Source of the DNA: Kitasatospora sp. NBC_01246
Lineage (GTDB): Bacteria > Actinomycetota > Actinomycetes > Streptomycetales > Streptomycetaceae
DNA length: 64,000 nt
NCBI RefSeq assembly: GCF_036226505.1
Contig: NZ_CP108484.1
Span: 3,720,001-3,784,000 of the forward strand
Direction of reading: 5' to 3'
In this document: positions 12,174 through 28,262 of the stretch, piece by piece
Numbering within the stretch: position 1 is the stretch's first letter
How the letters are laid out: every line of letters begins with the position of its first letter
Notes under the pieces: model-generated
Told to the model about the DNA's origin: nothing
Database searches by the model: none
What the model saw: the letters and a program-made list of their open reading frames with translations, nothing else
Made by a program: the position numbers and the translations under genes

Positions 12174-13517
12174 TCACCCGGCCTGCGGGTCGGTGACCTG
12201 GCCGAGGAAGAGCGGGCGGCCGGTCGTGGTGTCCCTGATCAGGAACAGGAACGGCCGGTCGATGTGCAGTTCCTCGGCCCTCTTGGGGACCGCCCCGGCC
12301 GCCGCCTCGATCCCGACGCCGCTTCCGGCGGCGGCCACCGTGCCGTCCTCGTCCACCTGCACGGTGGCCTTCTGCACCACCGTGCCGACCTTCAGCCGCT
12401 CGTCCGTCCCCGGTCCGGGGATGCCGCCGAGGTCCGCGGCGTCGAAGGCCGCGGCGACCCCGAGCGCCCGCAGGGTCGGCGTCAGCTCGTTGGCGGTCTC
12501 GAAGTGGAAGCGCGGCAGGGTGAGGTCGACCGAGCGCTCGGTGAGCGAGTCGAGGATCATCGTGAGCTGGGCCTGGTCCAGGCCCTTGCGGAAGGCCTCG
12601 AACCCGCCCTGGGCGGGCACCAGCAGGTCCATCGCCATCCCGCCGTCCGCGTAGGGCAGTTCGACGGCCTGCCAGGGCTGGCCGAGGATCCCGCCGGAGC
12701 CGTCGGCGTAGCGCAGGGTGCCGGTCCGGGCCATCGTGGCGACGGACGGGGTCGAGCCGTCCGGCCGGTGGAACGGCCGGTCGGAGGTCTGCGAGGCCTT
12801 GAACGGGGTGGCCCACCTCGCCTTCAGGTAGAGCGCGTCGGTGAGCGCCAGGCGGGTGTCCTGGTTGATCGTCCGCTCGGCGAAGAGGTCCTTGATCCGG
12901 CCCTCGGTCGCCTTCTCCACCGTCGCGTTGACGGTCCTGCGGGCGCTCTCCGGATCCTTGCGGAAGTCGGCGGTGTGCACGCCGGTGCCGAAGGCGGCGG
13001 CGAGGGTGGCCAGGTAGCCCTGGTCGAGCGGGAAGCCCTGCTGGACCCAGAGGTCGTCCGCCTGGCGCAGGGTCAGGCCGTCGGTGGGCGGGCCGGTCCG
13101 GTTCAGGGCGCCGGTGGCGAGGGCGTACTGCTGCGGGGTGAGCCCGGTGTGCAGGGCCTTGGCGAGCTCGTCGGCGGTGGCGCCGCGGGCACCGGGCAGC
13201 ACCATGGCGAGCACGGTGGCCAGGCCGGACGGCGAGAGCACGAGGTTGCGGCCGGCGCCGTCGGGCGTGGCGGTGAGGGTGTGCAGCAGGTCCAGGCCGA
13301 GGGCGTTGGTGGCGGCGGCGGTCGCCGCGACCTGAGCCGGGTCGGTCGGCGGGGCGGAGGTGGGTGCGGGGGCCCGGACGACCTGGTCCGCGACGCCGGT
13401 GCTGCCGCAGCCGGTGAGCAGCGGTGCGGCGAGCGCGGCGACGAGGACCGGGGCGAGGAGCGGGGCCGCCGGGCGGCGGCGGGTGCGACTGCGGGTGCTG
13501 CGCGTGCGACTCGTCAT
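12174..13517 (-). CDS. Serpin (serine protease inhibitor) lipoprotein
   Basis: 447 aa. The N-terminus is an Arg-rich stretch, a hydrophobic core and a lipobox LLTGC (Cys about residue 37), so it is predicted to be exported and anchored outside. The remainder is a full serpin fold: LVLSPSGLATVLAMVLPGAR, TDALYLKARWATPFKASQTS, the hinge VDEDGTVAAAGSGVGIEAAA and the C-terminal ELHIDRPFLFLIRDTTTGRP. The intact small-residue hinge is what inhibitory serpins need. It follows an ADP-ribosylglycohydrolase by 70 nt on the same strand. The target protease is unknown. Confidence 0.9.
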   Translation of the reverse strand: MTSRTRSTRSRTRRRPAAPLLAPVLVAALAAPLLTGCGSTGVADQVVRAPAPTSAPPTDPAQVAATAAATNALGLDLLHTLTATPDGAGRNLVLSPSGLATVLAMVLPGARGATADELAKALHTGLTPQQYALATGALNRTGPPTDGLTLRQADDLWVQQGFPLDQGYLATLAAAFGTGVHTADFRKDPESARRTVNATVEKATEGRIKDLFAERTINQDTRLALTDALYLKARWATPFKASQTSDRPFHRPDGSTPSVATMARTGTLRYADGSGGILGQPWQAVELPYADGGMAMDLLVPAQGGFEAFRKGLDQAQLTMILDSLTERSVDLTLPRFHFETANELTPTLRALGVAAAFDAADLGGIPGPGTDERLKVGTVVQKATVQVDEDGTVAAAGSGVGIEAAAGAVPKRAEELHIDRPFLFLIRDTTTGRPLFLGQVTDPQAG

Positions 13518-13587
13518 GGCGGTTCGACGCGGCGCCCGCCGGACCGGTTCCCCCGCCCGACCGGCTCCCTCGCCCCCGGGGCCGGGG

Positions 13588-14583
13588 TCAGTCCCAGAGC
13601 GCGCCGAGCGCGAGCAGCTCGTCCCGGTGCTCGATCCGCTCGACCCAGTCCGCCGGCCAGGCCGACGCGCCCAGGTGCGCGCCGGCGAAGGCGCCGGTCA
13701 GGCAGGCGAGGGAGTCGGAGTCGCCGGAGGAGTAGGCGGCCCGGCGCACGGCGGCCACCGGGTCGTCGGGCAGCAGCAGGAAGCAGAGCAGGCCGGTGGC
13801 GAGCGCCTCCTCGGCGATCCAGCCCTCGCCGGTGGCCAGGCACGGGTCCGCCTCGACGTCGGGCTCGGCGAGCGCCGCGTCCAGCCGGTCGAGGACGCCG
13901 AGGCACTCGTCCCAGCCACGGGCGGCGAAGTGCTCGGGCGAGGGGTCCTGGGCGTGCGCCGCGAGGTCGCCGAGCCAGCACTCGTCGTACCGGGTGCGGG
14001 CGGCCCGCGCGTACGCGCGCAGCTCGGCGGTCAGGGCGGCCGGCGCCAGGCCGTCGGCGAGCCTGCGGACCGCGTAGGCGGTGAGGTCACTGGCCGCGAG
14101 CGCGGTCGGGTGGCCGTGGGTCAGCGCGGACTGCAGCTGGGCGGCGCCGGACAGCTGGCGCGGCGTCAGCTCCCTGACCAGGCCGATCGGTGCGACCCGC
14201 ATGTTGGCGCCGCAGCCCTTGGATCCGAGGTCGCTCGCCTCCTGCCAGCGGCGGCCGTCGCTGAGCCGCTGGCAGGAGCGCAGGCAGGTCATCCCCGGCG
14301 CGCGGTTGTTCTCGGGCGAGCGCCACCAGTCGACGAACTCCTCGCGCAGCGGCCGCTCCAGCTGCGGCGGGCCGAGCGGGCCGAGCTCCAGGGCGGTGCG
14401 CAGGGCGCGTCCCAGGGCGAGCGTCATCTGGGTGTCGTCGGTGACCAGGGCCTTCTTCGGCAGCGGCAGTCGGCGCCAGTCGGGGTCGTGGGCGGCGATC
14501 AGCTCGATCGTGCGGAATTCGGTCATCCGCCCCAGGGCGTCGCCGAGCGCCAGGCCCAGCAGTGTTCCGGTCGCCTTGTCCAC
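13588..14583 (-). CDS. ADP-ribosylglycohydrolase family protein (second copy)
   Basis: 331 aa from the GTG at 14583 (MDKATGTLLGLALGDALGRM), with a GGGGGAG site just upstream. Family motifs are ALVTDDTQMTLALGRALRTA (first metal site), SKGCGANMRVAPIGLVREL and YSSGDSDSLACLTGAFAGAH (second metal site). The start lies 9 nt after the P450 stop, so the two are very probably one operon. The sequence differs a good deal from the copy at 11001-12107, so this is not a recent duplication. Confidence 0.88.
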   Translation of the reverse strand: MDKATGTLLGLALGDALGRMTEFRTIELIAAHDPDWRRLPLPKKALVTDDTQMTLALGRALRTALELGPLGPPQLERPLREEFVDWWRSPENNRAPGMTCLRSCQRLSDGRRWQEASDLGSKGCGANMRVAPIGLVRELTPRQLSGAAQLQSALTHGHPTALAASDLTAYAVRRLADGLAPAALTAELRAYARAARTRYDECWLGDLAAHAQDPSPEHFAARGWDECLGVLDRLDAALAEPDVEADPCLATGEGWIAEEALATGLLCFLLLPDDPVAAVRRAAYSSGDSDSLACLTGAFAGAHLGASAWPADWVERIEHRDELLALGALWD

Positions 14584-14592
14584 GGCTCCCCC

Positions 14593-15807
14593 TCAGATCT
14601 CGACCAGCAGTTCCTCCAGCCCCCGGATCACGTAGCCCGGGCGCCATCGCGGCTCGCGGACCAGCCGCAGGCCGGGCGCCCGGCGCAGCAGTGCGCCGTA
14701 GGACTCGGTGAGCTCCAGTCTGGCGAGCGGGGCGCCGAGACAGAAGTGAATTCCGGCGCCGAAGGTGACGTGCGGGTTGTCGGCACGGCCGAGGTCGAGC
14801 CGGTCCGGGTCGGCGAACCGGGCCGGGTCCCGGTTGGCGGAGCCGAAGAGCAGCGCGACCTCGGAGCCGCGCGGGACGGTGACGCCGCGGACCTCGATGT
14901 CCTCCAGCACCCAGCGTTCGAACATCTGGAGCGGGGTGTCCCAGCGCATCAGTTCCTCGACCGCGGTGGGGAGCAGCTCGTCCACCGAGCCGCGCAGCCG
15001 GGCGAGTTCACCGGGGTTGCGGAACAGCGCCCACCAGCCGTTGCCGGTGGTGTTGACGGTCGCCTCGTGGCCGGCGTTCAGCAGCAGCACGCAGGTGGAG
15101 ACCATCTCCTGCTCGCTGAGCGCGTCGGCGCCCTCCTGGGCCTGGATCAGCGCGCTGATCAGGTCGCCACCGGGCTCGGTCCGGCGCTCGCGGATCAGGG
15201 CGCGCAGGTAGTCCGAGAACTCGGTGCTCGCGGTGACGGCCCGGCGGGCGGCCTCCTCGGTCGGGTTGAGCTCGAACATGCCGGTGATGTCGGCGGACCA
15301 CGGCCGCAGCAGGTGCCGGTCGCCCTCCGGTACGCCCAGCATCTCGGCGATCACCGCGACCGGCAGCGGCTCGGCGACGGCGGCGACCAGGTCGCCGCCG
15401 CCGGCCGCGAGCAGCCCGTCCACGAGTTCCGCGGCGAGCCGCCGGACGGTCGGGCGCAGCCCCTCGACCATGCGCGGGGTGAAGGCCTTGGAGACCAGTC
15501 GCCGGATCCGGGTGTGGTCCGGCGCCTCCAGGTCGAGCAGCCCGTGGTCGTTGAGGGTGTGGAACGGCTCGTGCGCCGGGTCGGGCGCGGGCCGGCCGAA
15601 CTCCTCGTGGGTGAAGCGGTGGGTGTACGTCCGCCCCAGCCGCCGGTCCCGCAGCAGCGCGCTGACGTCCTCGTGGCGGGACACCAGCCACTGTCCGGTC
15701 GGCTCGTAGTACGTCACCGGGGCGTGCTCGCGCAGCTCGGTGTACGCGTCGTAGGGGTGGGCCACGAACGCCGCCGACCAGGGGTCGAACTTCGCCGTCG
15801 TCGTCAT
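14593..15807 (-). CDS. Cytochrome P450
   Basis: 404 aa, typical of soluble class I bacterial P450s (CYP105/107-like size). The I-helix has LLLNAGHEATVNTTGN, in which the usual acid-Thr pair reads His-Glu-Ala-Thr. The K-helix ExxR is AVEELMRWDTPLQMFERWV. The haem loop is VTFGAGIHFCLGAPLARLEL with the axial Cys. It starts at the ATG at 15807 behind AGGAG. No ferredoxin or ferredoxin reductase gene is adjacent, so its redox partner must be elsewhere. It sits between a sirtuin and an ADP-ribosylglycohydrolase; the substrate is unknown. Confidence 0.93.
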   Translation of the reverse strand: MTTTAKFDPWSAAFVAHPYDAYTELREHAPVTYYEPTGQWLVSRHEDVSALLRDRRLGRTYTHRFTHEEFGRPAPDPAHEPFHTLNDHGLLDLEAPDHTRIRRLVSKAFTPRMVEGLRPTVRRLAAELVDGLLAAGGGDLVAAVAEPLPVAVIAEMLGVPEGDRHLLRPWSADITGMFELNPTEEAARRAVTASTEFSDYLRALIRERRTEPGGDLISALIQAQEGADALSEQEMVSTCVLLLNAGHEATVNTTGNGWWALFRNPGELARLRGSVDELLPTAVEELMRWDTPLQMFERWVLEDIEVRGVTVPRGSEVALLFGSANRDPARFADPDRLDLGRADNPHVTFGAGIHFCLGAPLARLELTESYGALLRRAPGLRLVREPRWRPGYVIRGLEELLVEI

Positions 15808-15876
15808 CGGTCGATCACTCCTGGCCGTGAGGGGGAGCCGGGGTGATCATCGTACGCAGGCGGCCCGTCCGGTCCA

Positions 15877-16617
15877 CTAGGCCTGCTCGGCCACCAGCCG
15901 GCGGACCAGGGCGGGGAGCGCGGTGGAGATCGGCTCCCGGATCACCTCGTCCGCCGCCTCGTCGAACGGCGTGGGCTCGCCGTTGACGACGACCAGCCGG
16001 GCACCGGACTCCAGCGCGATCTGCGGGAGGGCGGCCACCGGGTACACCTGGAGGCTGGTCCCGACGGCGACGAACAGGTCGCAGGCCCGGGCCACGGCGT
16101 CGGCCCGCTGGAGCACCACCGGGTCCAGCGCCTCGCCGAACATCACCGTGCGGGGCTTGAGCACCCCGCCGCACGCCCGGCAGGCCGGGTCCGGCTCACC
16201 GGCGGCGACGCGTTCCAGCGCCTCGGCCGTCGGGCCGACGACGTGGCAGCGCACGCACTCCACCTCCCGCGCGGTGCCGTGCAGTTCGAGCACCTTGCGG
16301 GCGGGCAGCCCGGCCCGCTGGTGGAGGCCGTCCACGTTCTGGGTGAGCACCCGCACCGGCAGACCGCTGCGCTCCAGCTCGACCAGCGCGAGGTGGCCGG
16401 CGTTCGGCTCGGCGGCCAGTGCGCCGGTGTCCCGGCGCAGCAGCCAGGCCCGGCGGCGGACGTCCGGATCGGCCAGGTAGGGGCCGATGGTGACGAGTTC
16501 CTGGGCCCGCGGATCGCGCTGCCAGAGGCCGTTCGGGCCGCGGTAGTCGGGGATGCCGGAGTCGGTGGAGACGCCGGCGCCGGTGAGAACGGCGATCAGC
16601 GGGCGCTTGGCGGTCAT
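15877..16617 (-). CDS. NAD-dependent protein deacylase (sirtuin, Sir2 family)
   Basis: 246 aa. The NAD-binding Rossmann motif is VLTGAGVSTDSGIPDYRGPN (about residues 10-29), followed by LTQNVDGLHQRAG and the catalytic His113 in LELHGTAREVEC. The zinc module uses Cys121, Cys124, Cys146 and Cys149 (ECVRC and ACRACG). All features of an active deacetylase or deacylase are present. In the family it removes acyl groups from lysines and makes nicotinamide and O-acyl-ADP-ribose. It is the first gene of a same-strand run with P450, ADP-ribosylglycohydrolase and serpin. Confidence 0.93.
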   Translation of the reverse strand: MTAKRPLIAVLTGAGVSTDSGIPDYRGPNGLWQRDPRAQELVTIGPYLADPDVRRRAWLLRRDTGALAAEPNAGHLALVELERSGLPVRVLTQNVDGLHQRAGLPARKVLELHGTAREVECVRCHVVGPTAEALERVAAGEPDPACRACGGVLKPRTVMFGEALDPVVLQRADAVARACDLFVAVGTSLQVYPVAALPQIALESGARLVVVNGEPTPFDEAADEVIREPISTALPALVRRLVAEQA

Positions 16618-16714
16618 GCCCGGGACGTTACGGGCCCGCCGCCGCCCGCCGCCACCGGAATTCCCCGGGCACGACGGGCCGGCCGCCCCACCCCCCTGCG
16701 AACGGCCCGCCCGC

Positions 16715-17323
16715 TCAGGCCGCGACCGGGCGACGCACCCCGCCGAACCCCGCCAGCGGTGCCAGCGCCGCCAGGTAGAGCGCGGCGGCCGGCGGGATCA
16801 GCGCCAGGTCGGCGGCCGTCATCGCCGTCCCGACCAGCACCAGCACCGGGCTCCACCACCGCAGCGCCCGGGTCGCCCCGGCCGAGGCGGCGACCAGCAG
16901 CGCCAGCAGGCCGACGTAGAACAGCAGCGGCCCGACCGAGTAGAAGGCCGGCAGCACGCCCGGCCGGCTCTGGATGCCGTCGAACAGCCGGTGCTGGTCG
17001 GCCTTGTCCACGGCGACCGCCCCCACGTACAGGTCGATCCCGATCTGGACCACCGAGGCCGCCAGTCCCGCGAAGGCCACCGCCGTGGCCGCGTTCGCGG
17101 CGATCCGGCCGGCCGGACGGCGCGGCGCGAGCAGCCCGCGCAGCGCGGCGAGCAGCGGACCGAACAGCAGCAGCCCCGCCAGCATCAGGGCGTGGCCCAC
17201 CGTCCAGCCGGGGCCGGGCTCCCGTGAGCCCTCCAGCAGCCGGACACCGCCGTACAGCGCCATCAGGACGGGGGCGCCGACGGCGGCGATCGGGGTGAGG
17301 CGGTCGAGCCTGGTGACGGTCAT
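16715..17323 (-). CDS. Uncharacterised multi-pass membrane protein
   Basis: 202 aa with a start at 17323 behind GGAGAA. About six hydrophobic segments are visible, for example LTPIAAVGAPVLMALYGGVR, GHALMLAGLLLFGPLLAALR, TAVAFAGLAASVVQIGIDLY, GPLLFYVGLLALLVAASAGA and the last helices near residues 160-190. I do not recognise a family. It lies 133 nt downstream of the LuxR-type response regulator on the same strand and may belong to that operon or be one of its targets. Confidence 0.75.
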   Translation of the reverse strand: MTVTRLDRLTPIAAVGAPVLMALYGGVRLLEGSREPGPGWTVGHALMLAGLLLFGPLLAALRGLLAPRRPAGRIAANAATAVAFAGLAASVVQIGIDLYVGAVAVDKADQHRLFDGIQSRPGVLPAFYSVGPLLFYVGLLALLVAASAGATRALRWWSPVLVLVGTAMTAADLALIPPAAALYLAALAPLAGFGGVRRPVAA

Positions 17324-17456
17324 GGGTGTTCTCCGCTCCGCGAGTGCGTTTCCGACACTCCGGATGCTGTCCGCCGGGCCCCTCGTCGCGGATCACCCGC
17401 ACCGGCGATCCCGCCGGCTCCCCCGCGCGGGGGACTCCCCCCGGGCCGGGCCGCCG

Positions 17457-18146
17457 TCAGCCCTCTCCCGCGACGACCGCTCCCGCCTCGTACGCGAACA
17501 CCACCGCGTGCACCCGGTCCCGCAGCCCCAGCTTGCTCAGCACATTGCTGACGTGCGTCTTCACGGTGTGCTCGCTGACCACCAGCTCGGCGGCGATCTC
17601 CGCGTTGGAGAGCCCCCGGGCCAGCAGCCGCAGCGTCTCCCGCTCCCGCAGGGTCAGCTGCTCCAGCAGCCGGGACGGCGCCCGGACGCCCTGCGCGGGC
17701 GGCCTGGCCCCGCCCGGCCGGCGGGCGGCGAACTCGCCGATCAGCCGGCGGGTCACCGACGGCGCCAGCAGCGCCTCGCCCGAGGCCACCATCCGCACGC
17801 CGTGCGCCAGGTCGTCCCGGCGGACGTCCTTGAGCAGGAACCCGCTCGCCCCGGCGTAGAGCGCGTCGAAGACGTAGTCGTCGATGTCGAAGGTGGTCAG
17901 CATGATCACCTTCGTCTCCGGGTGGTCCGCGCAGACCCGGCGGGCCGCCTCCAGGCCGTCCATCACCGGCATCCGGACGTCCAGCAGCAGGACGTCCGGG
18001 CCGTGCTCGCGCACCGCCTCGACCGCCTCGGCGCCGTCGCGCGCCTCCGCGACCACCTCGATGTCCGGCTGTGCGTCCAGGATCATCCCGAACCCGGCCC
18101 GCACCAGCTCCTGGTCGTCCGCGACGACCACCCGGATCGGCTTCAC
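17457..18146 (-). CDS. NarL/LuxR-family response regulator
   Basis: 229 aa from the GTG at 18146 (MKPIRVVVADDQELVRAGFG). The receiver domain has the acidic pair Asp10-Asp11, phosphoacceptor Asp56 in VLLLDVRMPVMDGLEA, Thr in MLTTFD and Lys in LLKDV. The C-terminal LuxR helix-turn-helix reads LTLRERETLRLLARGLSNAE and VVSEHTVKTHVSNVLSKLGL. The start overlaps the kinase stop (GTGA), so this is a coupled two-component pair. DNA targets are not evident. Confidence 0.95.
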   Translation of the reverse strand: MKPIRVVVADDQELVRAGFGMILDAQPDIEVVAEARDGAEAVEAVREHGPDVLLLDVRMPVMDGLEAARRVCADHPETKVIMLTTFDIDDYVFDALYAGASGFLLKDVRRDDLAHGVRMVASGEALLAPSVTRRLIGEFAARRPGGARPPAQGVRAPSRLLEQLTLRERETLRLLARGLSNAEIAAELVVSEHTVKTHVSNVLSKLGLRDRVHAVVFAYEAGAVVAGEG

Positions 18147-19432
18147 CGGCCCACCCCCTCCCTCGACGCACCCTCGCCCAGCGGCAGCCTGGCACTCACC
18201 AGGAAGCCGTTCCCCTCCGGTCCCGGCCCGGCCTCGGCCCGCCCGCCGCAGGCCGCGGCCCGCTCCCGGATGCCGACCAGCCCGCGCCCGCCGGACCAGT
18301 CCGCCGCACGGTCCGCCGGCCGGCGCACCCCGCGCCCGTTGTCGGACACCACGACCTCCAGCACCCCGCCCGAGCGGACCACCCGCACGGCCGCCCGGTC
18401 CGCCCCGGCGTGCTTGACCGTGTTGGTCAGCGCCTCCTGCACGATCCGGTAGGCGGCCGCCTCCACGTCCGCGGGCAGCGGGCCCGGCGAGCCTTCCGGG
18501 TCCAGCTCCAGCTCCACCCGCAGTCCCGCCCCGCGGACCCGCTCGACCAGGCCCGCGAGCTCGGCCAGCCGCGGCTGCGGCGCCAGCTCCGGAGCCGCGC
18601 CGTCCTCCTTCAGCACCCCGAGCACCCGCCGCAGCTGCACCATGGCGTCCCGGCCGGAGTCGGCGATGGTGTCGAAGGTCCTGATCGCCCGCTCCGGGTC
18701 CTTGTGCACCACCAGCGGGCCGGCCTCCGCCTGGATCACCATCAGCGACACGGCGTGCGCCAGGATGTCGTGCATCTCCCGGGCGATCCGGCCGCGCTCC
18801 TGCGCCACCGCGCGCGCCGCGTCGCTGGCCGCCCGCCGGCCGGCCTCCCGGGCCCGCTCCGCCTCCACCTGCGCCAGCCGGCGCAGTTCGCGCACCAGCG
18901 AGCCGAAGACGAAGGCACCGACCGAGGTCAGCAGCGAGAACAGCATGCCGTTGAGCGAGTGGGTCCCCACCACGTTGGCCGCCACCACCACGGCCAGCAC
19001 CGCCCAGCGCTGCCGGTCCGGCGCGCGCTCGGCCACCGTGTACACGGTGACCACCGCGTACAGCGGCAGCTGCGGCATCACCGGGTGCGCCACCACCGAG
19101 AGCACCGCCGACACCCCGCCGCTGACGGCCATCACGGCGAGCGGGGCGCGCCGCCGCCAGGGCAGCGGAAGCGCGGTGCCAAGCGCCAGCAGATAGACCC
19201 ACCAGGGCCGGGTGACGTCGTCGTGGTACACCGCCCAGAACGAGACCCCGGCCGATCCGACGGCCAGCAGGGTGTCCAGCACGTAGGGGCTCACCCCGGC
19301 GAACCGCGCCCGCCAGGCCCGCCCCGGCGCGAACCGGTCCTCGTCCACGTACCCCCCGTACCCGGGGACCCCGCCCCCGCGGAGAAGATCATGCCCTACC
19401 GGCAGCACCGTGGGCACCGGCCCGTCAGGCAC
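18143..19432 (-). CDS. Two-component sensor histidine kinase (HisKA_3 type)
   Basis: 429 aa from the GTG at 19432, which overlaps the upstream lipoprotein stop by 8 nt. Four to five membrane helices occupy about residues 45-150, with almost no extracellular loop. The dimerisation and phosphoacceptor region is AQERGRIAREMHDILAHAVS with the active His. The ATPase part has ALTNTVKHAGADRAAVRVVR and VVSDNGRGVRR followed by GGRGLVGIRERAAACGGRAE. It phosphorylates the adjacent LuxR-type regulator. With so little outside the membrane, the signal may be sensed in the membrane or through the coupled lipoprotein. Confidence 0.93.
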   Translation of the reverse strand: MPDGPVPTVLPVGHDLLRGGGVPGYGGYVDEDRFAPGRAWRARFAGVSPYVLDTLLAVGSAGVSFWAVYHDDVTRPWWVYLLALGTALPLPWRRRAPLAVMAVSGGVSAVLSVVAHPVMPQLPLYAVVTVYTVAERAPDRQRWAVLAVVVAANVVGTHSLNGMLFSLLTSVGAFVFGSLVRELRRLAQVEAERAREAGRRAASDAARAVAQERGRIAREMHDILAHAVSLMVIQAEAGPLVVHKDPERAIRTFDTIADSGRDAMVQLRRVLGVLKEDGAAPELAPQPRLAELAGLVERVRGAGLRVELELDPEGSPGPLPADVEAAAYRIVQEALTNTVKHAGADRAAVRVVRSGGVLEVVVSDNGRGVRRPADRAADWSGGRGLVGIRERAAACGGRAEAGPGPEGNGFLVSARLPLGEGASREGVGR

Positions 19433-20093
19433 CGCCGACCGTCACGCCGCCGGTCTCGGCCCGCGCCGTGATGCTGCGCGCCGCCCCCGCCGCGCGGGGC
19501 ACCTCCACCGAGACGTCGCCCGTCCCGGCGCTCGCGTCCACCGCGTACGCCTGCCCCGCCGGCACCCGGACCCGGACCCCGCCCGTACGCGCCCGGGCCT
19601 CCACGGTGGTCGGGCTCCCCGCGAAGGAGGCCTCGATCCCGCCCGTCCCGGTGCTCAGCCGCACCACCGGCGAGGTCAGCCCGCTCGCCTCCACACCACC
19701 GGTGCCGGCCTTCACCTCCACCTCGGCGGCCAGCCCGGTCAGCCGCACCCCGCCGGTCTCCGTGCCGACCCGCACCCGGGTGCCGGCCGGCACGTCCACC
19801 TCGTACCCGACCCCGCAGTCGTCGCAGTCGTAGCGCAGCGTCAGGGTGCCGTCCCGGACCTCGTGGCTGCTCGTCGGCGCCGCGCCCCGGTAGTTCTGGT
19901 GCTCGGTGACCCGCACCGCCTCCCCGCCGCCGCGGATCGTGACCCCGCCGGTGCGCCCCTCGACCACCAGCTCCCGCACCGGCCCGTCCACGCCGTAGCC
20001 GACGTCCCGCCGCTGCTCGTCGCCCTGCAGACAGCCCGACACCCCGGCCAGCACCGCCCCGGTGACCGCCATCGCACCCAGTACCCGCTTCAT
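19425..20093 (-). CDS. DUF4097-like beta-helical lipoprotein
   Basis: 222 aa from the ATG at 20093 behind GGAGGGGAG; the frame is open further upstream but that part is not the gene. The signal peptide MKRVLGAMAVTGAVLAGVSG ends at a lipobox Cys. After the signal come repeated strands with TGGV or TGGI turns (EGRTGGVTIRG, GTETGGVRLTG, KAGTGGVEASG, STGTGGIEASF, RARTGGVRVRV, RAETGGVTVGG), the regular pattern of DUF4097 or adhesin-like beta-helices. A CDDCGVGYEVDV insert carries two Cys. Its stop overlaps the kinase start, so it is co-translated with the two-component system and could be its sensor partner. Confidence 0.85.
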   Translation of the reverse strand: MKRVLGAMAVTGAVLAGVSGCLQGDEQRRDVGYGVDGPVRELVVEGRTGGVTIRGGGEAVRVTEHQNYRGAAPTSSHEVRDGTLTLRYDCDDCGVGYEVDVPAGTRVRVGTETGGVRLTGLAAEVEVKAGTGGVEASGLTSPVVRLSTGTGGIEASFAGSPTTVEARARTGGVRVRVPAGQAYAVDASAGTGDVSVEVPRAAGAARSITARAETGGVTVGGA

Positions 20094-20224
20094 CGCCGGC
20101 TCCCCTCCACGTCCGTCGTTCCGACGCCGCCCAGCCTCCCCCGCCGCCCCCGGCCGGCGCCTCGCCCTCCCGAGCGGTTCCCCCGGCTCCCCCGCGCGAG
20201 GGAGCCGGGCGACCCGGGAACGCC

Positions 20225-20259
20225 GAAGGGCCCGGAGGCTGAATGCCTCCGGGCCCTTC
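20225..20259 (-). terminator. Terminator after the initiator tRNA gene
   Basis: Perfect 15-bp stem (GAAGGGCCCGGAGGC and its complement) with a 5-nt loop, starting 6 nt beyond the 3' end of the tRNA gene. Confidence 0.85.
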
Positions 20260-20265
20260 ACTGTG

Positions 20266-20339
20266 TAGCGGGGACAGGATTTGAACCTGCGACCTCTGGG
20301 TTATGAGCCCAGCGAGCTACCGAGCTGCTCCACCCCGCG
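20266..20339 (-). tRNA. tRNA-fMet (CAT), initiator
   Basis: 74-nt cloverleaf on the minus strand with anticodon loop CTCATAA. Initiator features are visible: no Watson-Crick pair at the end of the acceptor stem (C1 opposite U72) and three G-C pairs (GGG/CCC) next to the anticodon loop. The CCA end is not encoded. A TAGAGT -10 hexamer lies at 20352-20357, placing transcription start a few bases before the tRNA 5' end. Confidence 0.95.
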
Positions 20340-20495
20340 TCGGTAAACACGACTCTACGCGACTTCGTCCGGGGAACCTAATCGGTTTGATATTCGCCCC
20401 CGCCAACGGCCCCGTGGAGCCGGTGCGGAGCCCCCGCCGCGTCCTCTCCGACCCCGCCGGCCCCCGGGAAGGCCCCCGGAAGGCCCCCGGAAACG

Positions 20496-20536
20496 CCGCC
20501 GGGCGGCCACCCCCGTGAGGGGTGACCGCCCGGCGG
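20496..20536 (-). terminator. Terminator after rpoC
   Basis: CCGCCGGGCGG (20496-20506) pairs with CCGCCCGGCGG (20526-20536), and six further pairs continue the stem after one mismatch, leaving a 5-nt loop. It lies 17 nt after the rpoC stop and ends the rpoBC transcript. Confidence 0.85.
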
Positions 20537-20552
20537 TTCAGGGACCGTCGAC

Positions 20553-24443
<3,891 letters not shown>

Positions 24444-24546
24444 TGGTCGTCAAGCCCTCTTTCGTAAGTCGAGAGTCGTTCATGTGGTCTGAGGGGGGCC
24501 TGGGGGCGGGCCGGCTCCCAGTGGTGAAGAGCCGGCCCTGCCTCCG

Positions 24547-28023
<3,477 letters not shown>

Positions 28024-28233
28024 GAGGGGGGTCCTTCCGAGGGCTCGGAGCTCACTGCGCGCGTACCGGCCGGGCCTGGAAAGGCTTGGTCCCACCTCCC
28101 TCGCCACTGGCCTCTGCCGGGTCGTGAAACCCGAGGTCAGAGCCGTTTTGCGGAGGCGGTGCCAGACCCCTTCAGGGCAACGCAAACTCCGGGCGACGAG
28201 TCACGGAGCAGCTAACAGGCAGCGCAAAGGGAC

Positions 28234-28262
28234 AGTGTAGCCAAACGGCACACTGCTGTCCA
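28234..28262 (-). promoter_or_regulatory. rpoBC promoter
   Basis: Minus-strand TGGACA (28257-28262), a 17-nt spacer and TACACT (28234-28239), close to the vegetative consensus, with an expected start near 28227 and a leader of about 200 nt before the rpoB TTG. It lets rpoBC be expressed apart from rplJL. Confidence 0.8.

Noticed and set aside
6191-20093. Integrated mobile element between rpsL and rpoC
   Set aside because: No integrase, transposase, direct-repeat ends or tRNA remnant, and GC content looks like the neighbours.
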